Source: Chamaecrista fasciculata
Taxonomy: Eukaryota > Streptophyta > Magnoliopsida > Fabales > Fabaceae
DNA length: 64,000 nucleotides
Direction: 5' to 3'
NCBI GenBank assembly: GCA_003254925.1
Contig: QANZ01021446.1
Coordinates: 59,580-123,579 of the forward strand
Shown here: piece by piece, positions 22,500 to 35,895 of the stretch
How the letters are laid out: the number at the start of each line of letters is the position of its first letter
Numbering within the stretch: the stretch's first letter is position 1
Position numbers and translations under genes: made by a program
Notes under the pieces: model-generated
Seen by the model: only the letters and a program-made list of their open reading frames with translations
Databases searched by the model: none
What the model was told of the DNA's origin: nothing

Positions 22500-23696
22500 A
22501 ATAGGTTCTAAATAACTTTCCAAAATTTTATTTTATATTATTTTTAAAGTAAAATAATATAAAATAAAATTTACACTTAATTCATTCTTACTATTTCACT
22601 ATTGGCACTCATTATGCACAGCCAGCCATTGCAAGATTTTTTTTGTGTCTATTTTTGTTACCATTCCCTTATAAGGCAATGAGTACTATAACAAAACATT
22701 GTTCTTTTTTATAACTTAATGATGATTTTGCTTTTAAAGAAGATTGAAAAAGAAAAAAAAAGTTGTTTATTCCAATAATTTGACCGACATTGCAATTACC
22801 GTTTTCTTTTTTTAAAAAAAAATCTAAAATGTTGACAAAATTTTTGTTGTGCATGCCAAATCATTGACACTAACATTATTTTACACTAATAGTTTAAATG
22901 ATTATCCCCTAAAATTTATTTTTTGAGCTTCATTGAATTTTTCACTAAATAACTATTTTTAACAAGTTTAAAAGCTGCGTTGAGATGAATTATATTGGTA
23001 TTGATTATTAATGAAAACGAAGAAAAGAGTAGTAAATATTTAGTTATATTTATGTAATTTTTTTCTACCACCATTAACTTTCCTTAGTCCTAAGAAATTT
23101 CAAAGGAAAAAAATCTTAAATTAAAATTTAAAATAAAAAATCTTATTATATTTTAAATTTTAAAAATTTTTATAATTTAAGAAAAAATTTCATAACCTGA
23201 GTTATATATTTATTGTTAGCATATTATTTGATCGGTAATAAAATAACGAAAAAGGAAGTGAAAAAAAAAGGTAAAGGTAATGAAAAGAAAAGGTTGGGTG
23301 GAAAAAATAAAAAATAAAAAGAAAAACATAATAATCAGAGTTAGAGAAATCAAAAAGCCCTACACTGTAAAATCACACTTAATTTTTGCTCTCTCCCTCT
23401 TCTTCTCTTGTGTCTTCTCTCTCTCTCTCTCACCCTCTCTTTCTCTTCTTCCTCTTCCTTCCCTTTCAGCTTCAGATTGATCAATTTCTGAAGAAAAAAA
23501 CCATTTGAAATAGATCATGCTTTGTGACAATTTTGTGAAGTATATGTTTCTTTAGGGTCTTCTGTCACCAATTACTAACCCCTCTCCTATTTGCTATATC
23601 TATTCCTCTCTCTCTTTCTCTCTCTGTGTCGCGCTTTCCCCTTTTGCCCATTATTCTGTCTCGCAAGTTTGTGGCTTCGTGGGTTGTATTGTGAAG
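22500..23696. other. Promoter and CT-rich leader region of the GIP1-like gene
   Basis: An AT-rich stretch, then from about 23388 a pyrimidine-rich region with several ctctct runs (23419-23440, 23607-23625), typical of plant core promoters and 5' UTRs. A short upstream frame is listed separately. Confidence 0.5.
23517..23555 (+). other. Candidate upstream ORF in the GIP1-like leader
   Basis: A 12-codon ATG-to-TAG frame beginning in the context atcatgc, 142 bases before the main stop-free region and 180 bases before the main ATG. It lies downstream of the first CT-rich block, so it may be transcribed. Whether it is in the mature leader depends on the start site and on any leader intron. Confidence 0.4.
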
Positions 23697-26600
23697 ATGA
23701 GCGGTGGCGGGATTAGGGCTTCAATTCCGAGCAGTGTGAGGAAGACGATCCAGAACATCAAGGAGATCACAGGTAATCACAGTGAAGATGAGATTTATGC
23801 AATGCTCAAGGAATGTTCTATGGATCCCAACGAGACCGCCCAGAAGCTTCTTCTTCAGGGTACGATTTTCTTTCGTTTTCTGCTTTTCTCGCTTTTAAGT
23901 TCGACTCTCTCGTCGCGTGGATTCGATCTTGATCATAATTTCTGTTTTCTCTTGATCTTTCGTCTAAACCTTGCATTTTCTCATCCGGGTTTGTTTGCTT
24001 TGGAAGTAATTTATTTGGAGTTTGTTTTAAATTGATTTTTGTACTGTAGAGTAAGAACGTTGTATGTTGAAGTTTGCTAATGATGACTTTTTTACCGTTG
24101 ATAAGCGTTTGGTTATGCTAAGTTAAGAATTTATGGTACCTTGGCATTTTTGGAAGGGTTTGTGTAGTATTACCTGTAGAAAGCTATCCACTTTGGCACT
24201 TCAATGCGTTTTTTTAATCTTCCGAAATTATGTACTTGACTTGTTTGTGCCAGAAGTTTTGCAAGTTGCAGTTATGTTTGGCCATCAGTGCCTACTTTGT
24301 TTTCAATTAATAATTTGGAATGTTGTCTTTAAACTTTTACTGTCAATAAATGTGTACTTCAGTCGATGTTTAATTTTCTTTGACGCCCTTTTGGTTGCAG
24401 TGAAGTTTAGAAGGTTAATTATTTTAGCAAAGCACTTGTAAATTGATTTGGGTATTTAATTGGTACCTTTTTCTTACTTGGCATCTGGTAGATGTATTAG
24501 TGAGGCACATTTCTTTCTTTTCTTTTTCCATTGTTCCAAATTTGTAACTTTATGTTCCAAATCTGTAGCTTTTTGTTCCACAACTATTGTTTTAAAGCAG
24601 CTGGTAGTTGTTAAGGATCTTTTATGCCACCAAAATTTAGTTCTTATAAGAGGATAGGGTATCCTATGCTTTGATTATATATTTAGTGATAAAGGTTTAT
24701 TATTTTTACTTGTTATGATGATGATGGAATAATGCTAGGCTTTATTTTCACTAAACCTGGAGGTTTTGCTTAAAATGTTTGATCGCTGACTTCTAAACCT
24801 CTTAGCACATGAACTTTGTATTGTTCCTTTCTTGGTATGCTTGCTTGCGGGCACATGGAGGAAGATGTAGTTTCTCATCCATGTTATGTCACTGGCAAAT
24901 TGATAATTTTCAACATGCCCAAGGACTACTTTCCATCTGTTTAAGAATAGATATAGTGAGCGACTTTGTACTTGAGGAAGTTAGAATTTCAGTGGTTTGA
25001 CAAACATTCATTTATGTTTTTTGAAGTTTCTTTCATTTTCTTGATTTGATGTAAACATTCAGATTTTGTTACATTAAACTTATGCCTTGGTTTCACAGGT
25101 ATATTTTCGCATGAGCTTAACTGGGTTATTGTAGTGGTTCTACTGTTTTTGTTAAGATGATAGTATCTATACCATTGTCTGACACTGCCAGAATGATCTG
25201 GCTTCATTGGGAGGCCCAGGTCAGACTATTAAAGTTTGAAGTCCTCATCCTGAACCAGTCCTCCTTGACAATAATTAAACTCCTTTTAGTTTTTCCTGTC
25301 TTCCTTAATGGGACAATTTATGTATCTGTGCGTCCTTGTTGGTAATCACTGAATTCAGATTTTTACTCTTGGTTGATCACTTGATTGTCAATGATTAGAT
25401 TGGCTGTCTGTGCATTCCAAGATGATTGCTGATAGTATTGTTTGTATAAATGCTCTTATGCTGTTGCAAAAACCTGTTATCCCCTTCTGAGTGATTGGTT
25501 GAAGTGCAAAATTCAAGTTTTCATTTTTTTGAATGTGAATATCCATTCATGCATCATTGAAGCAGACATAAGTTTTTAATTTTACTGCCTTCTTATTGGT
25601 TATCAATTTAAGTTCTCAGTTGGAGTGTGCAATTTGAGGTTGTCATCATAAATTGGGGCAAGGTCCTTTAATCATCCTTGTGTGGCTGGTAAAATAACGA
25701 TTTGAAGCAGCTGAAACTGTTTATTGCCTTTCTATGGATTTATTTTTCACATTTTCGAGGTTCCACTGCTAAATGTCTCCTCATTTGTGAATGATATCTG
25801 TGCTCATTGGTTTTCATGCTGATGATTGAATATATTGTTTGTTTACTCTTGCATATCTACTGTTTCTTTTGATGTCTATGAGTAAAGAATAACAGAATTA
25901 TCTGTTTTACAGACACATTTCACGAGGTCAAAAGAAAAAAGGACAGAAGAAAGGAGGTAAGATATCTTTAATGTGAGTCATTTGTGGACTTAAATGAACC
26001 CCAATCAGTTCTATTGGTTGATTACCTGTTCTTTCTTTTGTTCTTATTGTTGACAGATTTGTAGCAACCATGTTGACCATGCTTCAGTGCACTCATGCAA
26101 TAAGTCTATCACTTTTGTCCAAAACAGTTTCTTATTTTTCATATGATGTCTTCCAGTCATGTTTTAAACTAATATGGATTAGATTGTGACATTTTGTATC
26201 TCTTTCCTGGTTTTTACCAAATGCATTGTGCTGTGCATGTATTATAATATCTAAACTTTTGGCTGCAGAATATAATTAACAGTGTGAAACAAATGGCTTG
26301 TGATAACATGTCTTCGTTCTATTATTATTATTGTTATTATTTAATTGAAGTTCAGTTTGTTAGTGGAATAGCCTTCATCATTTATTATTGTTGACTAATT
26401 TTGTTCTTGTTTCTTCTTCCCTTTGTGTATAAATCTACAGAATCTTAACAACAGGGAGTCTGCGGAGTCACGTTGGAGGCCTGGTGCCCAAGGACGGGGG
26501 GTTAGGGGTGGTCGAGGAAATTTTTCACTTCATCATGGGTCACATGGTGAACAATCATTCACTATTAGTCTAGAGTCTCTTTAGTTGTTATAATACTCTC

Positions 26601-29600
26601 TTTTCATATCATGCTTACATGTCTCCCTTTGGGTTCTTTGCAATGAGTTAAATAAATCTGCTCTCTTCCATGATTGCCATCTCAAATAGTCCTATGCTTT
26701 GAATACTATGGGTTCTCCAGGTTTAGCTATGAGATTAAAAGTTGTTTTACGAGTATGATTATGATGTACTATTTCACTGTTTTATGATTATGAGGCCTTT
26801 TAGCTTGTATTATTGTAGTGGATTTTTGGTTGCATTCTTTCTATTTATTACTAAAACTTAGATACTACGAGGGCCAGTTAGAACTGCTAAAACTAAAACT
26901 GTCTTCTATGGACCTTCTCTCAGATGCTGTTGGAAGCAAGAATTCAGATACTGGTAAAGATAATGGAATCAGTCAAGTGACTGAGAAAGGTGCACCATTG
27001 TTGCCTGCTTCTCAAGAGACAAAGACCAAAGAAAGAAGTTCTGGAGCAGGGTAACTGTATTAATTAATTTATATATTTTTTTTTCCCTTTTCGTAACTTT
27101 CAGTGGTTTCCTTTTATTGCCAATTATTTTTCTTTAATTTGAATGTATGGCTTCTCACATTATGTTCACAACTTCATAATGATATATTTTTGCAGTTCTT
27201 CTCCAGTTATTGCCAATGGTCCTGCAACTGTTGCTTCTGGAACTACCAGCAGTGTGAATCCTTCCTCCTCATCTGCTGGAGATGAAGGAACACGTCCATC
27301 TTCTGGTGGAAACAATAATTTGGGTAGTAATTTGCCTTCCAATAGTTCAAACAAAGGTAACGCAATTACTTATGGCAGTGGATCAATGCCTTCCCCTAGT
27401 AACTGCTCAGGCTACAACCCTGCATCTTCACCAGTTCTTTGTTTCTCTTCTTCAGATCAAGTGCTGGTCCCTTCCAATGATTTGCGCTTTCCTGGTTCTG
27501 CTGGAGCAATTAGACTTGAAGTGGGGAATCAAAATTCTCCTGGTGAATCTTATGCTGCTAACTTGGCTGATAACAAATCAACTGCTGGTTAGGACTTTTG
27601 ACATTTTCCTACTTCATTAGTTGTTGGGTTTTAAAGTGTTCAACTAAGACATGTTCCTGCTGTATATCTTTGCCAGCTTCTGAGACTGGTGGCTCTTCTG
27701 TGCAACGGAAGGTTCTGGGCAAATCCCAGGGAACAAAGAATCACCTTATTGAGTCATCCCCGTCTTCAACAGCAGCAACACATGGGAGCTCTTCAACTAG
27801 TCGCCCTTCATCCAATTACAGTAACCGGTCACAGCAGTCAATTGGCCCTCAGAAAGGTAGCTTGTGCAGCTTCACTAGTAAACTGTCTACTGCATATTTG
27901 CTATTCTCTGGTGTTTCTTGTTTATATGTCTACACTACCTTGTACTTTACATTCAAGTAGATTGATGAATATATTTTGGGTGTACTTCTATGCTTGTTCT
28001 TTTGTTTCTGTTGTGTGTATTTCCTCCTTTGTCAAATTTACACATGCTCAACAATACAAAGGTAGTATTGTATCACCAGTACTACAAGAGTTTAGGGCAA
28101 AGACAGTTCTCTGCCTACTTTTTGGCTCGATCTGTTACTCATATGCTTTGAAAGGGTTTTCTCTGCCTAAGAAATGCAGTTGGCTGGAGAAATATACAAT
28201 TAATGTTTTTGTATGATCTGTTGGTTTGTAAGACCATTAAATGCCATGATTATGTGACTGTGTATATATATATACATGTATATGTGTGCGTGTCTGTGTG
28301 TATTATCTGCTTTCTTATTATTCTGCTATTCAGTCTGAACATCGCAATGACTGATGTAGATCCAGTTAGGGAAAACAAGCAGCAGAGAGGTTCAGAGAGA
28401 CACCAGAGATATGGGAGTGATTTAATGAGAAAGCAGAGTGAAACACTGTAATTTTAAACAGTATAGTAAAATGATTTACTAGTCCACACGCAGACCTTTA
28501 TTGACTGCCTCATATTATCAAACTTCTCCTTTAGTTTTCTTGTGCTAGGTTTTATCTAGTTTAGAATGTCTATTTATCACTACTTAATATTGTCCATTGT
28601 ATTGTTAAAGTTTTGTCTTGTTTGGGAGATGATGCTTACATATACACGTTTGGTAGCATGACCACATCTATATTTAAATCTCTGATGGTTTATAATTACT
28701 TATCTTATGCTTACTTTTGTTTGCATCTTATTATGCCAGTTATTACATGGTTTTAATTGTCATTATCTGATTAGTGACCATATTCTTATAGTGGTACTGG
28801 TATCTGTAATGGCTTACCTGTTGCATTGAAATTTGACCTATTTATGGGTGATGTTACCATAGATGTGCATACATAAGCTGCATTGGGTTATTGCTTAATC
28901 ATTTATGATGATCAACTGACTTTATCTAGATTTATAATTTTGTCTCCGACAGCTGGTTCTAATAAGGAGTGGAAGCCAAAGCCAACAACAAATACAATTA
29001 ATCAGGGTTCTGGACCGGCTAGTTCATCTGAGGCTACTGCTGTCTTGGCTGAAGAAACTGGGAAGTTGCAGTCTGTGTCTTGTGTCCTTGACTCTGAAGA
29101 GGCTTCTTCAAAACTGCAGAGGAAGCTGGAGGATTTACGTGATTTACATCTGCCACAACGTCATGTAATACTTCCAAATCACATCTATGTCCCTGATTCT
29201 GAGAAGACCAAGTTTAGCTTTGGGAGTTTGGGAAACACTTTTGGAGTGAATACAAGCTATTCCAGCGGCCCAGAAAGTGACAAGAGCTCTACACCTCTTT
29301 CTGAAACTTCACAGGCTGTTGAAGAAACTACAGATGAGCAGGCCTCAAGGTGTGATGCTGAATGTGTTCATTTAAATTGTAGCTATTCTAAAACTTGGAC
29401 TCTAGATTTGAGTTTGACAATTTCTTTACGCAATCATAAGTAAATTCATGAAACAATGTTAATGGCAAGGATAAAAATTTTATGCCTGCTGAACTGGTTA
29501 TGTGACTGAATGCCTAGGTAATATATCTTGGTTGTAGTCATTATACATTTTGCTAACTTTTGGGGAATGAATCTTTCCTCTGGGTAAAGAGAATACCTAC

Positions 29601-32600
29601 AATTGACCAACCTAAGCATGTTTGGATATATGTGTTCTGTACTGTTTGCTAATAACAAGTAACTTATGTTTTTCATATGCATTTTCAGCCACATATCTGG
29701 TATATTCTGTGGCTTGTTTGCCTGCCAAGCAAAATTGTTTGAACTGAATTGCAAAAACTTTCCTTGCTGACCTTCTGACAAGACTTGTAATTTACTTCAG
29801 CAGTCAAAATGCAGCTGTTACTGCTGAGATGGGAGATTATCCGGAGCATCCACAATCACCCACTAATGCAACGGAGAACCTTCCAACTAGTGAGGTGGAT
29901 GTGTCATCCAGTGCTGTTCAAGAGTACAGTGAGTCCAAGCAAGACACTCCTTTGTCGTCTGGAGGACAACAATACTCGGTGGTGACTACCACTCCAAACT
30001 ACAGTTTTGGTTTTGTGCCTCCAATGTTAGGAACTCAGCTTCCACCATTTGATAATTCTGAGTCTCAAGCGCGTGATATTTCTCGGCTTCCAAGCTTTGT
30101 TGTGAGTCCTTAGGCTCATATTAATTTTATTTGTTCATTGTATACTTCTCATCCATTGCATCTTTTTGATTGGTTGAAATAATTAATTTTGTTATGTTAC
30201 TCTAGGTTCATCAACCATTCGATCCAACTAGCTACTATGCTCAATTTTATCGCTCTGGTGCTGATGGTGATGGCCGTATTTCACCTTTTCAATCTGGTGG
30301 GGTTTCTGCTAAGTATGGTGGCAATGTTTCAGTGCTTCCTGCACAAACTTCTCAGTCTCATCAAGAGGTTTGCATTTGATAGACATATATTTATTTGTAG
30401 AAGAGTTTGTGTGATCATCTATGACATTCTTTCTATTTAAATTTTTTTTTCTGAACAGCCATATGAGATGTTATCTTTAGAAGTTTGCAATTCTGTCTTT
30501 AACATCCATTCTCATTCTGTGATACAATTTCTGTGGTCTCTTATATTTGAACTTTAATTTGATCTCTTTCTGTATCAGCTAAACTTTTGCAGTTTACTTT
30601 TATTCATTAGCATATTGTCTGAAAGATGTCCTTACCTGAAAGTAAATCTTTTTCTACCTTCTTTTTCATGGATGTCTTGGGCACTCCATCACTTAGTTAA
30701 AGAGATATTGATCAGTCAATTGGTTGTTCTTTTCTTCCTATTTTCATATTTGTCTTAAACTGACAAAATATTTGGCTTTTTTTTCCCCGTTTGATGTCTT
30801 TATATAATTTTAGTGTAAGTTTTAAGTATGCTTTTTCACCTCTTATGTTTGACTCTGAACTGAGATGTTCAAATAGTCATTTTGGTCCTCAAACTATGGG
30901 GTCAGTTTCATTTTGGTCCTCAAACTTTCACATTTGTTTCGTTTTGGTATTCAAACTTTCACATTTGTTCTGTTTTAGTCGTCAAACTTTCACATTTTGG
31001 TGCTCAAAACTTATAATAAGTGATTTGCCAATAGAGAGAAAAAATTTCGTTATTTAAAAGGAAAATCAACCATAAATTTATCTCCAATTTGTGATTAAAA
31101 ATGAATATGTTTTTTTTTTCACTTTGTCAACTCGCTTATTATGACACATGAGTGGAAAATATTCCATCTCATCTGTCTAGGTTAGAAATAACGGTAGAAA
31201 CCAGATAAAATCATATTTTGGAGACCAAAACGGAAAAAAAATTGTTTGAGGACCAAAATGAAACTAATCTCATAGTTTGGGGACCAAAACGGAACAAAAA
31301 ATAGTTTGGAACTTACCCCATAGTTTGAGGACCAAAATGACTATTAAACCTTTCTTTTTTGGTCAAGCCTTCTCCTGACCTCTCTCATCCCATTGAGCAT
31401 TTGTCTAAATGTTTGAATTTTTTGGTATGGGGTCATAGGAGTAGGAGTGGAAGTGGTAGTAACGCAAATGAGGAGTGAGAACTGAGAAAGTATTTGTCCA
31501 TTTGGAAACAGTATGGCGATCTTTTGTTTTCCTTCCACTTTTTGCATTCCTCCTATTTTCGCATCTTAATCTTTGGGATTTCTCTTGAAGCTAAACTATT
31601 ATAAAAGGAGTAAGTTACAAAGGACTGAACTGTATTTTTCTTCAGCTCCTAAGTTCTGCTTACTGTATCTTTTTGATTTAACCTAACTTTCTACGCATAC
31701 AGTATTCCTTCAAACTGATGAATTATGATAAATAACTTTTCCATACTTAAATATATTATGTAAATCCTGAGTCAACAGATGCATTTCTAAATGAGAAATG
31801 GAGGAACACCAAACAGGCACGATCGTGTCTATGACTGTCAATTAGCAAGTTTTATCATGGAATGCTATGGTGCTCTCAAAATGATGAAGAACTATTAAGT
31901 TGTTTATCTGGAGTGTGTACTTGGTAATTAGGTTTCTTTCAGTTTATAAATACTGAAAGTCTGAAACATAACGGGCTCTGTGAGCTTCTCCTTTCATGTT
32001 GTAGCTGTACTGATGCTGGCTGTAATTGACTTCTTAATGTTATAAGATCAATAATGAAGTTTATTTTTATTACTTTCCTCATATAACATTGTCTTGCTTT
32101 TACGAGAAATCCCGAGTAAGGGGCCCAACTTCTTAATCCTGTGATACAGACCCAGCCATTAGGCTCAGTCTTTCCGAGAAGCCCATTCTGACCTGTTCTA
32201 GAAGACAAAAAGACCCAGAAAGGATGAGGATCAGCCCACTGTTTTGCTGGGCATCTTTCTATCATACATGTTCCTATGGATGCTATTACTGCATCACGTT
32301 CTCTATTTATTTTATTTTATGTTGCTGCATTTGTTTCATGTTTGTCAAGGTTCCTGTTCTGTTAGTGGTGTTCCATTCGTGCACGTCTTCATTTGTTAAT
32401 ACCATGTTCTCTTATATTTCCTGAATCTTGGCACATCAGTTATGAGGCTGCAATGCAAGAATATTATAAATACCCCTCCTCTCACTTCAGTTTGTACAGC
32501 ATCAGGAAAATTTTCAGATATCGTCTATTTCCAAGTGTTGGGATTCTTGCACTTGAGCTTTTCTATTTCTTTGTTTTATTTTTTTCCTTACCCAGGCCCC

Positions 32601-33997
32601 GGCCATCATGTTCATGTGTTTTATGAATTTGTCTATCTTGCTGATTCATGAAAAAAATAATTTTTCTGAAAAACTGTGTTACTCAATATTTGTAGGGAGG
32701 TGTTCTGTCTACAGCAGGACCAGCTCCGCTTGTGACTCAAGCTGCTGGGCTGATGCAAAGCTCCATACCGATGACTCAGCAACCTGTCCCTGTTTTCCGA
32801 CCACCGAGCGGTGTTCATATTTCTCATTATCCGCCAAACTACATTCCTTATGGTCACTATTTTTCCCCGTTTTATGTTCCACCTCCAGCCATCCATCAGT
32901 TTTTGGGTAATGGTGCATTTCCTCCGCAACCTCAGGCTAGCACTGTATATCCACCTCCCCCTGCAGCTGCTGCACCAGGGATGAAATATCCTCTTCCACA
33001 ATACAAACCTGGAACAAATGCTACAAACCCTGCACACATTGTAATGCCGAGTGCCTATGGAGCCTATGGTTCCTCTCCTGCCAGTTACAATCCTAGTTCT
33101 GCTGCAACTGCAGGGAATTCAACCTCAAATGAGGATCTTGGTCCCTCCCAGTTCAAGGATAATAACGTATACATCAGTGGGCAACAGGTTTGTTCCTTTT
33201 GACTTTACCAGTTAGTTTGGCATCTTGACTAACTTTGGTTGACAATTTTATGCTGCCTTTTATTTCACTCAAGACTGGTCAAAAAAAGAGAAGATAAGAA
33301 TAAAGACTGTTTTGTGCTTGAAAGTTCAATTAGGGTATTTTTCAATTGGGGATTATGGAGGGGAATGGAATGGAAGATGATTGAGATATCTTCCTTTGTT
33401 TGGGAAGTTGAAAATTGGAGGGAAAGATTATGAGGGTTTGATTCTTAATCCTCTATTCAAAATATCCCAAATTGAGGTATTTTGGAGGAGATATTGCTAA
33501 CCCAACAAGGGGAATGAGACCTTCAATTCACCTCCCTTCTCCTCTTAATTGACAAACAAACCCTAAAGTTTAGCAGACTGTTCCCATCTCTTGCAAGTTG
33601 CAACACTATCAAGAAAATAACATTGATCAAAATCTGTTGTGATACTTTATGTCTATTTTTTGTCCCATAAACCAATATTTTAACTGCCTTTTGATTGCAG
33701 AGTGAAGGTTCTGCAGTCTGGGTGGCTGCACCGGGCCGAGAAATGTCGAGTTTGCCTACCAGCTCTTTCTACAACCTTCCACCTCAAGGTCAGCATGTGA
33801 CTTTTGCCCCAACACAGGCCGGCCATGGCACCTTTGCTGGCATCTATCATCCTGCACAAGCAGTTACTGCTGCGACAGTTCATCCACTGCTGCAACAGTC
33901 TCAGACAATGGCTGGAGCAGTTGACATGGTAGGACCCGGGGGCAGTGTTTATCAGCAGCCTCAGCATTCTCAGATTAATTGGCCGAGTAACTATTGA
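23697..33997 (+). CDS. GBF-interacting protein 1-like protein
   Basis: Eleven exons (23697-23859, 25913-25956, 26441-26546, 26924-27050, 27196-27587, 27677-27856, 28953-29349, 29801-30101, 30206-30367, 32696-33187, 33701-33997) give an 886-residue protein in one frame. The first 60 residues are the GIP1_N/DUF1296 domain ('RKTIQNIKEITGNHSEDEIY', 'ECSMDPNETAQKLL'), a UBA-like fold. It is followed by a basic 'EVKRKKDRRKE' segment and an RGG-like stretch ('GRGVRGGRGN'). The rest is a long low-complexity region rich in Ser, Pro, Gln, Gly and Tyr. Arabidopsis GIP1 binds G-box bZIP factors and raises their DNA binding, acting in the nucleus. Start: the ATG at 23697 begins the conserved MSGGG. Intron 1 is 2 kb, and intron 9 (2.3 kb) contains a MITE. 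Confidence 0.92.
30868..31350. mobile_element. MITE in intron 9 of the GIP1-like gene
   Basis: About 483 bp with inverted ends: aatagtcattttggtcctca at 30872-30891 recurs as its exact reverse complement ending at 31345, and both copies extend to a 'aaactatggggt' block. Each arm contains several diverged repeats of 'tttggtcctcaaact'. TSD not clear. It is a non-coding foldback-like element entirely inside the intron. Confidence 0.78.
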
Positions 33998-34454
33998 GAT
34001 GGCTCTGACATCTTCCTGACAGCTAAACAAGAAAATTGAGTCCTATGTGGGGAAAAATTTTTTTGGGAGACTCCAAAACTTAGTTGGAGTTTCTGGAGGA
34101 AGAGATGGCAATTGGAGGATGCAATTGAGTGTAAGAAGCTTGAAAATTTGCCACTAGAATCTTCTGATTGCTTGGGTTGAGGACATGAAAGGTTGAGTCC
34201 ACATGTAACCATTTTAAGTTAGATAAAGGTAGAAACATATGCAGGTGTTGTCTTTTTTGCTCCTGCTATTTTGTGTTACCATATGAACCCTTATTTTTTT
34301 TTGTTATAGATCCCAAGCCTTTCCCCTCTCTGTTATATTGAGGGTCTTGAACTCTCCTAGGAAGTACTGTTGAGTGGTGAAGTGAGAAGAAATGCTGTTC
34401 ATTCTTTTTTTTTTTTTGGGTTTCTGATTTTAGTAGGGTTGGGAAGGTATAGGT

Positions 34455-34498
34455 NNNNNNNNNNNNNNNNNNNNNNNNNNNNNNNNNNNNNNNNNNNN
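34455..34498. other. Assembly gap of 44 N
   Basis: A run of N preceded by normal sequence and followed by about 26 T, in the presumed 3' region of the GIP1-like gene. Probably a homopolymer-related gap whose size is arbitrary. Confidence 0.99.
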
Positions 34499-34860
34499 TT
34501 TTTTTTTTTTTTTTTTTTTTTTTTCTGTTGCCTTTTGTCTTTTACCTGTAAAGTGAATTTTGATAGCAAGAAAATTATTTACGGAAGCTAATATTATTGC
34601 TATGGGCAAAGCAATATGTCATTTGTTTCAGTTGACATTTCTTGTCAGGTGTCAAGCTACATAGGAATGAGGGGGATTTAGGCTTACTACTACCAGGGAA
34701 TGCGAATGTCTACTTGATGATTCTTATCTCAGATCATATCACCTGAATCTTCCTTTCTTGAATCTTTCTAGTATTAGAAGTTAACTATTAATGATAAGAT
34801 TCATTGAATGCTAGAAAAAATTGCTAAGTTTGTGTCAATTGAAGTTTGTTGCCACCAGCA

Positions 34861-35012
34861 AAGTCTAGCACATTGGATAGATTGATTGAATTTTTTAAAC
34901 ATGAAGTCTTGGGTTCAAATTGGGCTGTGTATGATGACAAAGTCTAGCACATTGGATATATTAGTTGAATTTTTTAACCATGATATATCGGGTTCAAATT
35001 GGGCTGTGTATG
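34861..35012 (+). repeat. Tandem pair of a tRNA-promoter-like unit
   Basis: Two copies, 79 bp apart (34861-34939 and 34940-35012), each containing 'tagcacattggata' and, about 40 bases on, 'gggttcaaattgggctgtg'. The second motif resembles a pol III box B. This may be a degraded SINE or a tRNA-like fragment that was duplicated. No tRNA cloverleaf is evident. Confidence 0.55.
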
Positions 35013-35634
35013 GGGAAAATTTTGTTTATAGTGACAAAATCTATTTTGGTAAATTTTAATTTCTACATTTGGGGAAGAATAGTTTCTAACTGTTAATTGA
35101 GAGATATTATATCATGCTACTTAATTAGCTTCCAAGGTTATTGATCAATGTAATCTTCTGTGGTTTTTGTCGCTTGCTTTATTTTAATTATTGATCTGTT
35201 TATTTAATGATTATAGTTCTGCCTACTTTTTTTTTTGCCATATTTCTATTTAGTATCACCTTGTTTGCAAGGCAAGCGAGTTGATGTGCAATAAAATTAA
35301 CCTGCAAGCAGATGATCTCTTACAATAAAACATGATAGATAAATTGTAGAGAATTGTAGGGGATGACAATAGGAAGTTTAAACTAAAGTTAATAGTTGGT
35401 TTAAGCACACATCATGCATACTATTTATTGAAAAAATGTATAATATAACCGTTGCTTGTTCTTTTGTGTACTGTTTATTTATTTACAGATTATAAATTCT
35501 ATTTGATATATGTGAATTTGAAATGAAAATAGATTATAAATTATATTTTTATTTGAATAAAAATCTTAACTAAAAATATTTTAACAAAAAAAGAATCTTG
35601 GTTTTGTAAAGTTCAAAAATTGTAAAATTTTTAA

Positions 35635-35886
35635 GGGTTAGTCTAAGATGCAAAGTTTGATTCTTGACATGAGATGCAAATGCTGATGTGGCATAATTAT
35701 AACCATTGATATAATTTAATGCTGAAAAATAATTAAAAAATAATAAATTTTTTAACCAATTACAATTATGTATGGAGTCCCACCACTACTTACATACAAT
35801 TATCTCTTTCACGTATCATTATTTTATTGGCTCATGACCCATTGCATCCCATGTCAAGAATCAAACTTTGCATTATAGACTTACCC
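35635..35886. mobile_element. 250 bp MULE-type MITE, copy 2
   Basis: 252 bp flanked by the perfect 9 bp TSD aatttttaa (35626-35634 and 35887-35895). The inverted ends are 'gggttagtctaagatgca' and, as reverse complement, 'gggtaagtctataatgca', each continuing into a 'cttgacatg' block. It is the same family as 20385-20631 but inserted in opposite relative orientation. Confidence 0.88.
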
Positions 35887-35895
35887 AATTTTTAA

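Noticed and set aside
27357..27455. Donor 'aaag|gtaacg' at 27357 as a possible end of GIP1-like exon 5
   Set aside because: The frame stays open beyond it and the downstream residues ('VLVPSNDLRFPG') fit the family, so exon 5 is kept to 27587. It may be an alternative site.
34499..34525. Long T tract as a terminator or retroposed poly(A)
   Set aside because: It directly abuts an N gap and is probably an assembly-limited homopolymer.
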